Source: JAHEJE01 sp965216335
GTDB taxonomy: Bacteria > Pseudomonadota > Alphaproteobacteria > Rhizobiales > Aestuariivirgaceae
DNA length: 64,000 nucleotides
Assembly: GCA_965216335.1 (NCBI GenBank)
Contig: OZ244154.1
Span: 1,426,001 to 1,490,000, forward strand
Direction: 5' to 3'
A program made the position numbers and the translations under genes. This document shows, in pieces, positions 50,764 to 59,688 of this stretch (its first letter is position 1; each line of letters starts with the position of its first letter). Below the pieces are notes generated by a model. The model saw only the letters and a list, made by a program, of their open reading frames with translations. It had not been told where the DNA came from and did not search any database.

Positions 50764-52455
50764 CTACTCCATTACCGGCAGCCACCAGTCGTCGGCATCG
50801 GGCCGGGTGACCTCATCGAACAGCGGTGCGCCCTGGTACATGTTGATGCGCGTCCACCGGTCGGACTTGGGATCGAACTTCGAGGCACCGAAGAACGAAA
50901 GCTTGCAGCGCAGAATGTCAATTGCCAGACAATCGGCACCGATCAGGTTGTCGCGTATCTCCGAATACGGGTGTCCCGCCGCCGTCTGCACACGCCGCAC
51001 GATTTGCCGGTGCTCAGGATGCCGCAGCACGAATTCGGCAACCAGCTGCTCATCGGCAACACCTTTGAGATCGGCCCTGAGCCGCTTTGCCTGCCGGGCG
51101 ATATCGAGCGGCATCTCGAGTTCGGCTCCCGGCTCCTTGCGGCGCCGGCCGAGGCGGGGCTCGAGCTTCTCTTCCGACACATACCAGAACTGCTTGGTGT
51201 TCTTCTTGCGGCCGAACTCGATGTCCAGCGCCCAGGCATAGTGTTCCTTCAACAGCCGGCGCAGCTCGCCGACCGGCATGACCGGATCGAGCTGCGGTTC
51301 AACGTGAGAGGACATGCAATCGGTCAGGCCGTTGACCAGCTCGCCGTGCAGTTCCAGCACCAGCGCCACCACCAGTTCCTGACACTCCAGGGACCATTTC
51401 TCCGACGCTCTGACCAGGCGGTCCCACGGCTTGTGGTCGGCCAGCCAGCTCAGGGTGACCAGCTCGGCCAGCTGGCGGACCTCCTTGCGCAGCTTGCGGA
51501 TGCGCTTCATCTGGCGCTTGTCGGACACGTTCCACTGGTCGAGGTGCTGCTGCACGCGCTCCATCAGATGACGGGCATGTTCGATGGTGGCGGCATCGGA
51601 GCACTCGATGGCGCGCACCCTGGCCAGCGCTGTTTCACGCACCAGCATCCAGTTGTTGAGCAGGATCGGGTGGTTGACCAGAAACGGCGCCATGCCGAGG
51701 CCGGTCGAGTTGCCGATACCGAGATCCCGCCTCAGGCAGCGGTCGAGTTCCGTTGCCGTTTCCGGCGCACGCGCCATGGCTATGTGCTCGACCAGGTCGT
51801 GGGTAAAGCCGCGGATCAGCCAGACGGTCAGCATCTCGGCCTGGAACGGCCCCTGCAGGCCCGGCCGGCCGGCAATGCGGGCCCGGTCGGCTATGCCGAA
51901 CTTGCCGTTGCCGTAGACCGCCGTGGTGCGCATGAGATAGCCGATGTCGCCGACGGCCTTGGCGTCGGGCTGTCTGCCGTGCGCCAGGCTGTCGACGACA
52001 TGCTCGAACAGCCGCACGGACTTGTTGGCCCGGCACAGCACCAGGTCGGTGGCCTCGAAACGGCCGGCCTCCTGCTTAGGCGCATTGGCTTCGAGCCGGT
52101 CGAGATCCTGCGCCGTCGGGACGCCGTCAAACAGAACGTAGGTCGTATCCCAGGCCTCGGCAATCACCCGGTCGGTACGATCTTCCGGTGCCAACGGCGT
52201 GGAAAACGCCGCCAGCGAATAGGTGTGGCCGCCAAACTCTACCGAGTAGACCGCCCGGCCGTAGCCTTCGTCGTCGATCTCCCACACCGGCCGGGTCACC
52301 TGCGCGCCGCTCTCGTTCAGCCAGCGGATCGTCGTGCGCATGAAGCTCAGGCGGGTCGGGAAAAAGGATCCCATGCGCTTCAGGCGCATAACGACATCGG
52401 GTGAACGCAGAGCCACCTGTGGATGCTGGGACTGATCGTGATCCTGTGCGGTCAT
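50764..52455 (-). CDS. unrecognised 563-residue protein of the M19/ALDH operon
   Basis: 563 residues, no membrane span or signal peptide. N-terminal RMGSFFPTRLSFMRTTIRWL, a central helical region with SDKRQMKRIRKLRKEVRQLA, and C-terminal DCLAIDILRCKLSFFGASKF are notable conserved-looking blocks. Composition is ordinary for a cytosolic enzyme. The start overlaps the M19 stop (ATGA) and the DUF3726-like gene follows after three bases, so it is surely part of this operon. I recognise no catalytic motif and propose no reaction. Confidence 0.7.
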   Translation of the reverse strand: MTAQDHDQSQHPQVALRSPDVVMRLKRMGSFFPTRLSFMRTTIRWLNESGAQVTRPVWEIDDEGYGRAVYSVEFGGHTYSLAAFSTPLAPEDRTDRVIAEAWDTTYVLFDGVPTAQDLDRLEANAPKQEAGRFEATDLVLCRANKSVRLFEHVVDSLAHGRQPDAKAVGDIGYLMRTTAVYGNGKFGIADRARIAGRPGLQGPFQAEMLTVWLIRGFTHDLVEHIAMARAPETATELDRCLRRDLGIGNSTGLGMAPFLVNHPILLNNWMLVRETALARVRAIECSDAATIEHARHLMERVQQHLDQWNVSDKRQMKRIRKLRKEVRQLAELVTLSWLADHKPWDRLVRASEKWSLECQELVVALVLELHGELVNGLTDCMSSHVEPQLDPVMPVGELRRLLKEHYAWALDIEFGRKKNTKQFWYVSEEKLEPRLGRRRKEPGAELEMPLDIARQAKRLRADLKGVADEQLVAEFVLRHPEHRQIVRRVQTAAGHPYSEIRDNLIGADCLAIDILRCKLSFFGASKFDPKSDRWTRINMYQGAPLFDEVTRPDADDWWLPVME

Positions 52456-53441
52456 GATGCTTCGGCTCCAAACGATTGATCATAAAACCTGAGCCAGTTG
52501 CCGCCCATGATCCCGTCGACTTCGGCATCCGACAGGCTGGCGGCGCGCAGCCCGTTTGCGATGTTAGCGAAGTCGCGGTTGTCGCGGAACCACTCAGGCT
52601 GCGGCGGAAAGCCCGGGTTGGCCGCAGAGCCCTCGCCGTAGTCCATTTCCTTCGACCAGCGGCCCACCCGCATCCAGGTGACGATGCTGTCCGGCTGGTC
52701 CTGGCACAGGTCGGTGCCGATGCCCAGATGCTCGGCGCCGTAGCGCTCCGCCGCGTCGGCAACCATTCGGCAGAAACTGTCGAGCGTGCAATCCGTTCCG
52801 CCCTTCAGGTGATGCGGATAGACCGAAAAGCCGAGCATGCCGCCTGCTTCGGTCAGCGCCTTCAGCACCGCATCGGATTTGTTGCGCAGGGCCGGGTGCC
52901 ACCAGTGCGGATTGGCGTGGGTAATGGCGATCGGCCGGCTCGACGCCGCAATGGCTTCCAGCGTCGAGCGCTCGCCGGAGTGGCTCATGTCGACAACCAG
53001 CCCGACCCGGTTCATTTCCTTGACCGCCTGCCTGCCGAAACGCGTCAAACCGGTATCGTCATCTTCATAACAGCCGGTCGCCAGCAAGGACTGGTTGTTA
53101 TAGGTGAGCTGCATGAAGCGCACGCCGAGGGTGTGGCAGATTTCGATCAGGCCGATGTCGTCCTCGATCGGCGATGGGTTCTGGAAGCCGAAGAAGATCG
53201 CCGTGCGGCCCTCGGCCTGGGCCCGGCGCACATCGCCGCCGGTTTCGCCCTTGAAGATCAGCTCCGGGAACCGCTCGAACCAGCGGTTCCAGGCCTCCAA
53301 ATTGAGCACCATCTCACGAAAGTTCTCGTGATAGACGATGGTGACGTGCACCGCATCGACACCGCCCTCGCGCATCTGGCGGAAGATCTTTTCCGACCAA
53401 TTGGCATATTGCAGATTGTCGATGACCGGCGCACGGCTCAT
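52452..53441 (-). CDS. membrane dipeptidase (M19) family protein, divergent metal site
   Basis: 329 residues, TIM-barrel M19 fold: DMSHSGERSTLEAI, ITHANPHWWHP and GIGTDLCQDQPDS match the family. The N-terminal H-x-D metal motif of true dipeptidases (DGHxD) is replaced by VIDNLQYANW. A similar variant, as I recall, is encoded beside dimethylglycine demethylase genes of Pseudomonas, where its function in betaine breakdown is unsettled. ATG 53441 has GGAG eight bases upstream; GTG 53450 is an alternative overlapping the ALDH stop. The residues argue for a reaction other than plain dipeptide hydrolysis. Confidence 0.83.
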   Translation of the reverse strand: MSRAPVIDNLQYANWSEKIFRQMREGGVDAVHVTIVYHENFREMVLNLEAWNRWFERFPELIFKGETGGDVRRAQAEGRTAIFFGFQNPSPIEDDIGLIEICHTLGVRFMQLTYNNQSLLATGCYEDDDTGLTRFGRQAVKEMNRVGLVVDMSHSGERSTLEAIAASSRPIAITHANPHWWHPALRNKSDAVLKALTEAGGMLGFSVYPHHLKGGTDCTLDSFCRMVADAAERYGAEHLGIGTDLCQDQPDSIVTWMRVGRWSKEMDYGEGSAANPGFPPQPEWFRDNRDFANIANGLRAASLSDAEVDGIMGGNWLRFYDQSFGAEAS

Positions 53442-53446
53442 TGGCG

Positions 53447-54898
53447 TCACTCCGGATCGCCCGAGCGGATGTAGGCGGTCTTGATCTGGGTGTAAAACTC
53501 AACCGCCCCCCTTCCCTGCTCGCGCGGGCCCGAGGACGAATTCTTGCGGCCGCCGAACGGCACATGATAGTCGGTTCCGGCAGTTGGCAGGTTCACCGTC
53601 ACACAACCGGTTTCGACGTTGCGCCGGAAGTGGGTGGCGCGCGCCAGGGAGCGGGTGAAGATGCCACCCACAAGCCCGAACTCGGTATCGTTGGCGGTCG
53701 CAAGGCCCTCCTCGTAAGACCCGATGCGCTGTACCGCCGCGATGGGGGCAAACATCTCCTGGCGGTTCAGCTCCATGTCGTTGGTGGTGCCGGTCAGCAG
53801 TGCCGGCGACATGTAGTACCCCTCGGTGTCGCGGGTCAGGCGCTCACCGCCGGTTGCCACTTGGGCGCCGGACGCCTTGGCCTTGTCTATCCATTCCAGG
53901 TTCTCCGCCAGCTGTCCGGCGCTGACCACCGGACCGATCTGCGTGCCCTCGGCGAGGGCGTGATCCACCTTCATCGCCTCCAGCGCCGCAACCATCTTCT
54001 CCACGAAGGTATCGTGCACTGCGTCGTGCACCAGCAGGCGCGAAGAGGCGGTGCACTTCTGGCCGGTGCCGGAATAGCCGCCGGCGACCGCAGCCGCGAC
54101 AGCCAGATCGAGGTCGGCGTCGTCCATGATCACCAGGGCATTCTTGGAGCCGAGTTCGAGCTGGAATTTCGACAGGTTTTGCGCAGCTGCCGCGGCAACC
54201 CGCCGGCCAACGCCATAAGAACCGGTGAAGGTCACGGCGCTGACATCGGGGTGTCCTGCCAGGCCGTTACCGATGCTGGATCCTGAGCCCATCAGCAGTT
54301 GAAACGCGCCGTCCGGCAGACCGGCGCGTGAGATGATTTCGGCCAGCGCCCAGGCCGATGCTGGCGTCAGATTGGCCGGCTTCCAGATCACCGCGTTGCC
54401 ATAGGCCAGCGCCGGCGCGATCTTCCAGCTCGCCGTCGCGGTCGGGAAATTCCAGGGAGAAATGACGGCGACCACGCCCATCGGCTCACGGCGCACATCG
54501 ATTTCGATACCGGGCCGCACCGAATCGGCGTTTTCGCCCAACTGCCGCAAAACCTCGGCGCCATAGTAGGTAAAAAACTGCCCGGCCCGATAGACCTCGC
54601 CCTTGCCTTCGGCCAGCGGCTTGCCCTCTTCGCGCGACAGCAGGGTACCGAGTTCTTCGGCCCGGGCCATCAGTTCGCGGCCGATGAATTCCAGCGCCGT
54701 CTGGCGCACCTCAAGCCCCATCGCCCGGCAGTGCGGCAGTGCGGCCCTTGCGGCAGCCACAGCCTCCTCCAGTTGAGCCGGCGTAGCCTGGGCATAACTG
54801 CCGATGACATCGGACAAATCCGATGGATTGACGTTGTCGACACGGGCCTCGCCGGCCTGCCATTCACCGGCGATCAAATTGTCAAATATCCTGCTCAT
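53447..54898 (-). CDS. NAD(P)-dependent aldehyde dehydrogenase
   Basis: 483 residues. Motifs: ISPWNFPTATASWKIAPALA, VTFTGSYGVGRRVA, LELGSKNALVIMDDADLD (catalytic glutamate) and SGTGQKCTASSRLLVHD (catalytic cysteine). The C-terminus has PFGGRKNSSSGPREQGRGAV. The subgroup is close to semialdehyde dehydrogenases (alpha-ketoglutaric or succinic). Start ATG 54898 has GAGGAG upstream. First gene of the operon; a LysR gene is divergent with a palindromic T-N11-A box between. Confidence 0.88.
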   Translation of the reverse strand: MSRIFDNLIAGEWQAGEARVDNVNPSDLSDVIGSYAQATPAQLEEAVAAARAALPHCRAMGLEVRQTALEFIGRELMARAEELGTLLSREEGKPLAEGKGEVYRAGQFFTYYGAEVLRQLGENADSVRPGIEIDVRREPMGVVAVISPWNFPTATASWKIAPALAYGNAVIWKPANLTPASAWALAEIISRAGLPDGAFQLLMGSGSSIGNGLAGHPDVSAVTFTGSYGVGRRVAAAAAQNLSKFQLELGSKNALVIMDDADLDLAVAAAVAGGYSGTGQKCTASSRLLVHDAVHDTFVEKMVAALEAMKVDHALAEGTQIGPVVSAGQLAENLEWIDKAKASGAQVATGGERLTRDTEGYYMSPALLTGTTNDMELNRQEMFAPIAAVQRIGSYEEGLATANDTEFGLVGGIFTRSLARATHFRRNVETGCVTVNLPTAGTDYHVPFGGRKNSSSGPREQGRGAVEFYTQIKTAYIRSGDPE

Positions 54899-54975
54899 CG
54901 GGCGCTCCTCGTTCTGTGGCCCACTACAATCCGAAATGCCCACGCTTCAATCAAACGTAAATTTCTGCTATGCAT

Positions 54976-54990
54976 TTCAAGAATTCTGAA
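54976..54990. promoter_or_regulatory. LysR-type T-N11-A palindrome
   Basis: TTCAAGAATTCTGAA, symmetrical around GAATTC, in the 103-base divergent region of ALDH and LysR and 11 bases before the LysR start. This suits autorepression and activation of the ALDH operon by the neighbouring regulator; inferred. Confidence 0.5.
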
Positions 54991-55001
54991 CGCTATGAAT
55001 T

Positions 55002-55898
55002 ATGATCAAGCTAGAAACTCTCAGGGTTTTCGCCACCGTAGCCGAACTTGGAAACATCAAGGATGCGGCAGATCGGCTCGGACGAACGGCATCCGCCGTA
55101 TCGATGACCCTCAAACAACTGGAAGATGAACTCGGCAGCCGCCTGTTCCAGAGCGACCGCAAGAACGCACTGACCGCGCTCGGCCAGTTCGTGTTTGAAA
55201 ACAGTCGAAGCCAAGTCGCCGGCTACGACAAGGCGCTTTCAGCGATCAGGGCCTATGCCGAAGGTCGCAGCGGGCCTGTGGCAATCGCTTCAGTCCCGTC
55301 GGTTGCCGCCAGCCTGCTGCCAGCATTGATACCGGAATTCGTTGCCGAGCGGCCAGGCATCGCCATCGAATTGTTCGACACCGACAGCCGCACCGTCGCC
55401 GCCATGGTACAGTCCGGCAGGGTCGACCTTGGCATCGCCGGCCAGCCTGTTTCAGGCGATCTTCTGACGTTCGAACCCCTTTTTTGCGACACCTTCAAGG
55501 TTGTCTGCTCTACCGCATCGCCGCTGACAGAAATCGACCGGCCGCTGGAATGGGACGACCTGGTTGACCACCCGCTCATCATGAATAATGCGGTTAGGCT
55601 GCTGGCAACGCCAGCCTTCCAAAAACTTGCAGCCAACGCCAACCTCACGGTCTACAATGTGACGTCATTGCTGGCCATGACGCGAACCGGATTGGGCGTC
55701 ACCCTGCTGCCGGCGCTGGCCACTGTCGATCTGCCGGACGGCATTGCAAAGTGCGACATTGCCGATCCTGACGCGGAACGGCAGGTCGGACTGGTGACCC
55801 GGCCCGGTGTCAGTGTCGCACCCGCGGTAGCCGCGTTCAGAGAACATCTGTTTCAGAAACTGCCCGGCGAATTGCACGCGCTCGGGCTCAGGCAATAG
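55002..55898 (+). CDS. LysR-family transcriptional regulator
   Basis: 298 residues. Helix-turn-helix (residues 2-60): LETLRVFATVAELGNIKDAA, TASAVSMTLKQLEDELGSRLF. Effector domain from about 90 (VAIASVPSVAASLLPALIPE, GRVDLGIAGQP). Divergent from the ALDH/M19/DUF operon and followed, after 290 bases, by the BCCT gene in the same orientation. Most likely it controls both arms of the locus. Effector unknown. Confidence 0.87.
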   Translation: MIKLETLRVFATVAELGNIKDAADRLGRTASAVSMTLKQLEDELGSRLFQSDRKNALTALGQFVFENSRSQVAGYDKALSAIRAYAEGRSGPVAIASVPSVAASLLPALIPEFVAERPGIAIELFDTDSRTVAAMVQSGRVDLGIAGQPVSGDLLTFEPLFCDTFKVVCSTASPLTEIDRPLEWDDLVDHPLIMNNAVRLLATPAFQKLAANANLTVYNVTSLLAMTRTGLGVTLLPALATVDLPDGIAKCDIADPDAERQVGLVTRPGVSVAPAVAAFREHLFQKLPGELHALGLRQ

Positions 55899-56188
55899 GG
55901 CACAGAACGCGGGATTCCCCCCTCACCGCTGCTCTTGGCAACAACCAGAACAACCGGAACTGAGACCCCGTTCGAGACCCGCGAACCACTCTTCCGAAAG
56001 AACCGCAAGCCGCAGCATTGCGCCCTTCTACTGCCTCGTGTCTTCGGCACAACCAGCCTCCGGGTTTCCGGACCATTAAACTTTAGTAGATGACAAATCT
56101 CAGTTGGCTCACTAAGCTGACGGCACTGACTCTTCGGAATCCGCACGGATTGCGGTGTAACCGAAGGACACAAATGGGGAGGTGCGGT

Positions 56189-57748
56189 ATGTCAGACTCC
56201 GCCAGCAGTAGCGGCTTATCCGTCAACACGGTGTTTTTGGTTTCCATGGCGTTTTGCGTGGGGATCGGGGCGTGGGGTCTGATTGATCCCGACAGCATGA
56301 CCGGCACGATGCTCGGTTTCACCAACTATGTTCTCAAGAGCGGTAGTTGGGCCTGGTTGTTCTTGTGCACATGCTTCCTGTTCTTGTCCGGTTACATGGC
56401 CTTCGGGCCTTACGGTCATATCCGCCTGGGTGCCGACGACGAAGAGCCTGAATTCTCCACCGCATCTTGGATCGCCATGCTGTTCGCCGGCGGTATGGGC
56501 TCCGGCCTGCTGCTGTGGGGTGCGGCCGAGCCGATGTATCACTACATCAGCCCGCCCGGCATGGAAGGCGGCACACCGGCTGCGGCCCGGCAGGCTCTGG
56601 TCATTACCAACCTGCACTGGGGCCTGCATGCCTGGTCGATCTACGCCGTTTGCGCGCTGGTGATTGCCTATTTCACCTTCCGGCGCGGCCAATCTTCGAT
56701 GATCTCCACGCCGATTAAGGCACTGTTCCCCGGCACCACGGGCGAAAGCGTTGGCAAAGTGGCCGATATACTTGCCGTGTTGTCGGTGGTGTTCGGCCTC
56801 GCCGGATCGCTGGCCATGGGCACGCTTGGCGTCCGCTCGGGCTCGTTCTATGCCTTCGGCACCGGTGAAACGACGACGATCTCGATGATCATCCTCGGTA
56901 TCCTGTTTGTCTGCTACATGCTGTCGGCAACGACCGGCGTCGACAAGGGCATCAAGATCCTGTCGAACCTCAACATGGTGATCGCCATCCTGATCATGCT
57001 GCTGGTGCTGTTCGCCGGTCCGACGCAATACATCATGGAAGTGTTCATCGATTCGATCGGCGCCTATTTCAGCGGCATCATGGTGATGTCCTTCAAGCTG
57101 TTCCCGTTCGAGGGCCTGACCGGCTGGAGCGCCGGCTGGACGCTGACCTACCTGATCTGGTGGCTGGCCTGGGGCCCGTTCATCGGCATTTTCGTGGCCC
57201 GCATCTCGCGCGGCCGCACGATCCGCGAGTTCTGTATGGGCGTCATCCTGGTGCCGACCCTGTTCTCGATGCTGTGGTTCGCCGTGTTCGGCGCAGCCGG
57301 CTTCTACATCGAAACGCAGGGCGGCGGCGGCCTGAAGGAGCTGATCTTCGAAGACGTCACCAAGGCGCTGTTCGGCTTCCTGTCATACTTCCCGGCCGGC
57401 AACATCCTCAACGCACTCGCCGTTGCGCTGATGTTCGTCTTCCTGGTGACATCGGCCGACTCCGGCACCTTCGTGCTGTCGATGATGACCACGGACGGCA
57501 ATCTCAACCCGCCGACCATGCAGAAGATGGTCTGGGGCACGCTGATCGCCGCGCTGACCGCCGGTACGCTGTTCTCCGGTTCGGTCACCGTCGCCAAGGC
57601 CATGGCAATTACCGGGGCTATACCATTCTCGGTCATTGTGATGTTGCAGATTGTCGGTTTCATGCGTGAAATACGCAAGGAACGCAAAGACCTGCCAGGA
57701 CCGATCGAGGCGCGTGGCGCCACCGTCGGCCAGGCACAATCGCAGTAA
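56189..57748 (+). CDS. BCCT-family transporter (betaine/choline/carnitine type)
   Basis: 519 residues, 12 transmembrane segments. GGMGSGLLLWGAAEPMYHY holds the glycine-rich unwound segment; WTLTYLIWWLAWGPFIGIFV is the BCCT signature with the tryptophan box. The C-terminal tail is short (KERKDLPGPIEARG), so the long osmosensing tail of BetP is missing and a nutrient rather than osmotic role is more likely. The glycine-rich stretch reads GMGSG rather than the GAMGIS of sodium-coupled BetP, so coupling is uncertain. Start ATG 56189 with GGGAGG; the upstream reading is not needed. Followed after 23 bases by the binding lipoprotein. Confidence 0.88.
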   Translation: MSDSASSSGLSVNTVFLVSMAFCVGIGAWGLIDPDSMTGTMLGFTNYVLKSGSWAWLFLCTCFLFLSGYMAFGPYGHIRLGADDEEPEFSTASWIAMLFAGGMGSGLLLWGAAEPMYHYISPPGMEGGTPAAARQALVITNLHWGLHAWSIYAVCALVIAYFTFRRGQSSMISTPIKALFPGTTGESVGKVADILAVLSVVFGLAGSLAMGTLGVRSGSFYAFGTGETTTISMIILGILFVCYMLSATTGVDKGIKILSNLNMVIAILIMLLVLFAGPTQYIMEVFIDSIGAYFSGIMVMSFKLFPFEGLTGWSAGWTLTYLIWWLAWGPFIGIFVARISRGRTIREFCMGVILVPTLFSMLWFAVFGAAGFYIETQGGGGLKELIFEDVTKALFGFLSYFPAGNILNALAVALMFVFLVTSADSGTFVLSMMTTDGNLNPPTMQKMVWGTLIAALTAGTLFSGSVTVAKAMAITGAIPFSVIVMLQIVGFMREIRKERKDLPGPIEARGATVGQAQSQ

Positions 57749-57771
57749 TTTGGCAAGAGGAGGGTTCAAAA

Positions 57772-59616
57772 ATGTTGAAGCGTGCTTTGTTCGCAATCCT
57801 TGCCATCGGACTGATGCTGGCAGGTTGCAGTGAAGACAACCAGTCGATCAAGGTCGGCACCAAGAACTTTGGCGAAAGCAATATCCTGTCTCACATGATA
57901 TCGCTGCTGGCCAAGGAGAAGGGCGCCAAGGTCGCCGGTGTTGTGGAATATCCCAACACGGCGGCCATCCTGGAAGCCCTGAAACGCGGCGACATCGACG
58001 TCTATCCGGACTACAACGGCACCGGGCTGGTCATGGCCGGCCAGAACCCGACACCGGATGGCGACGAGACCACCAAGCGGGTCAAGGAGCTTTACGATCC
58101 GCTCGGCCTGACCTGGATGCCGCGGTTCGGTTTTGCCAACAACTACGGCCTGGCGATGAACGCCAATAAGGCCAACGAGCTTGGCATCAAGTCGATCTCC
58201 GATCTGGCGAAACAGTCATCGAAGCTGACGCTCGGCATCGAGGACGACTTCCAGAACCGCCCGCTTGACGGCGTCAACCCGTTGAATTCGCGCTATGGCA
58301 TGTCGTTCTCCGCGACCGACGTCACCAAGCTCGACGATCGGGCAAAGATGTATGACAAGCTGCTTGACGGCAAGATCGACGTTGCGGAGGTCTATACCAC
58401 CGACGGCCAGATCGCCGACTACGGGCTGGTCATCCTGGAAGACGATCTCCACTTCTTCCCGGTCTATGAGGCTTCCGCACTGGCCCGGGCGGACTCTCTG
58501 TCGAAGTTCCCCGCCCTTGGCGAGGCCGCGACCGCACTGGCCGGCAAGATCGATGCTGCAACCATGCAGGCACTCAACCGGCGGGTGGAAACGGAAGGCC
58601 GCTCGGCTGAATCCGTCGCTCGCGCCGCGCTTGTCGAAATGGGCCTGTTGAGCGGTGGTGCGGTTGCCAGCGAGGACCCGCTGGTCGTCGCCGCAACCCC
58701 GGCCGCCTCATCGGGTGCGCTGGCCAATACCGCTCTGCGCGGTGTGCGCCAAGCGTTCTCGGGACGCGAAGTCAAGGTGGAGACCGGCGCATCGCCATTG
58801 GCCGCACTGGCATCCGGTGATGCCCGTTTGGCCCTTGTCGGCGCCAACTCGTTCTTCGATGTCACAGCCAATCCGCCGGCCCGCAACGACGCCTTCGAAG
58901 CCGTTGCGGTGGCAGGCCAGAACCTGGTGCATATCATCGCCAACCGCAAGAACGCCTTCAACTTGGCAAATGCCAAGTCGATCGCGGTCGGTCCGGAAGG
59001 TTCAGACAGCCACCAGATCGCCAGCCTGATCAAGTCCGGCATTGGGCTTTCGGTGGAATTGCAGCCGCAGGCCGACGACCAGGTGGCAACATTGCTGACC
59101 GCTGTGCAGTCCGGCAACGTCGACCTCGCCCTGGTTCTGGCACCCTCGGGTGACAAGGATGTCGCTGCCGTTGTCGATGGACTGAACTATCAGCTGGTCG
59201 ACATCGTGGGCTGGAGCAAGGGCGCCAACCTGGTGCGTTATCCCTTCCTGCGCAAGGCACGGGTTGCGGCAAACACCTACCGCAACCAGTTCAACCCGGT
59301 GGACACCCTGAGCCTGCAGGTCGTGCTGGCCGGCATGGCACCGGTAGCCCAGGATGCCGTTGGCGATCAGGGACCGAGCGCCATCGCAACGACCATCTCG
59401 CCGCTGCCGGACAGTTCGGTCAAGGCGATCGTCGGGGCAATCCCAGGGGCAGCGATCATCGACCCGGCATTGCGCCAGGCCGCCGCGCTGGCACCCGAAC
59501 TGCCAACACCGCCGGCCGCCATCAATCCGGCTGCCGACGTGTCGCTGTTCAACATATTCATTGTCGTGCTGTTCATCTGGCTTGGATGGCTGTACGTCCG
59601 TCCGGAATACAACTGA
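57772..59616 (+). CDS. lipoprotein fusing OpuAC/OsmF-like and TAXI/NMT1-like binding domains
   Basis: 614 residues. Signal with lipobox L16-A-G-C19. Residues 25-300 form an OpuBC/OsmF glycine betaine-type binding domain (SIKVGTKNFGESNILSHMIS, GDIDVYPDYNGTGLVMAG). Residues about 305-545 look like a second periplasmic binding domain of the TAXI/NMT1 type (VVAATPAASSGALANTALRG, KSIAVGPEGSDSHQIASLIK, SGNVDLALVLAPSG). A C-terminal membrane helix VSLFNIFIVVLFIWLGWLYV (about 589-608) anchors the other end. A lipoprotein with a second membrane anchor and two ligand-binding domains next to a secondary transporter is highly unusual. It is 72 bases before usp, with a strong hairpin between. Confidence 0.72.
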   Translation: MLKRALFAILAIGLMLAGCSEDNQSIKVGTKNFGESNILSHMISLLAKEKGAKVAGVVEYPNTAAILEALKRGDIDVYPDYNGTGLVMAGQNPTPDGDETTKRVKELYDPLGLTWMPRFGFANNYGLAMNANKANELGIKSISDLAKQSSKLTLGIEDDFQNRPLDGVNPLNSRYGMSFSATDVTKLDDRAKMYDKLLDGKIDVAEVYTTDGQIADYGLVILEDDLHFFPVYEASALARADSLSKFPALGEAATALAGKIDAATMQALNRRVETEGRSAESVARAALVEMGLLSGGAVASEDPLVVAATPAASSGALANTALRGVRQAFSGREVKVETGASPLAALASGDARLALVGANSFFDVTANPPARNDAFEAVAVAGQNLVHIIANRKNAFNLANAKSIAVGPEGSDSHQIASLIKSGIGLSVELQPQADDQVATLLTAVQSGNVDLALVLAPSGDKDVAAVVDGLNYQLVDIVGWSKGANLVRYPFLRKARVAANTYRNQFNPVDTLSLQVVLAGMAPVAQDAVGDQGPSAIATTISPLPDSSVKAIVGAIPGAAIIDPALRQAAALAPELPTPPAAINPAADVSLFNIFIVVLFIWLGWLYVRPEYN

Positions 59617-59627
59617 TCACGAACAAC

Positions 59628-59660
59628 TGGCCCGAATGACGCCTGATGTCATTCGGGCCA
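59628..59660 (+). terminator. 13-bp perfect hairpin between binding lipoprotein and usp
   Basis: TGGCCCGAATGAC and GTCATTCGGGCCA pair fully around a seven-base loop. No T run follows, so it may act as an RNA processing or attenuation element that alters usp level relative to the transporter genes rather than as a full terminator. Confidence 0.55.
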
Positions 59661-59688
59661 TACCCTAATCGAAGGAGGCTTTTCGCCA

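Noticed and set aside
56090..56188. Upstream extension of the BCCT protein from position 56090
   Set aside because: The extra 33 residues are basic and unlike the family; GGGAGG precedes the ATG at 56189.
56328..56663. Alternative forward frames within the BCCT gene
   Set aside because: Out-of-frame shadows without motifs.
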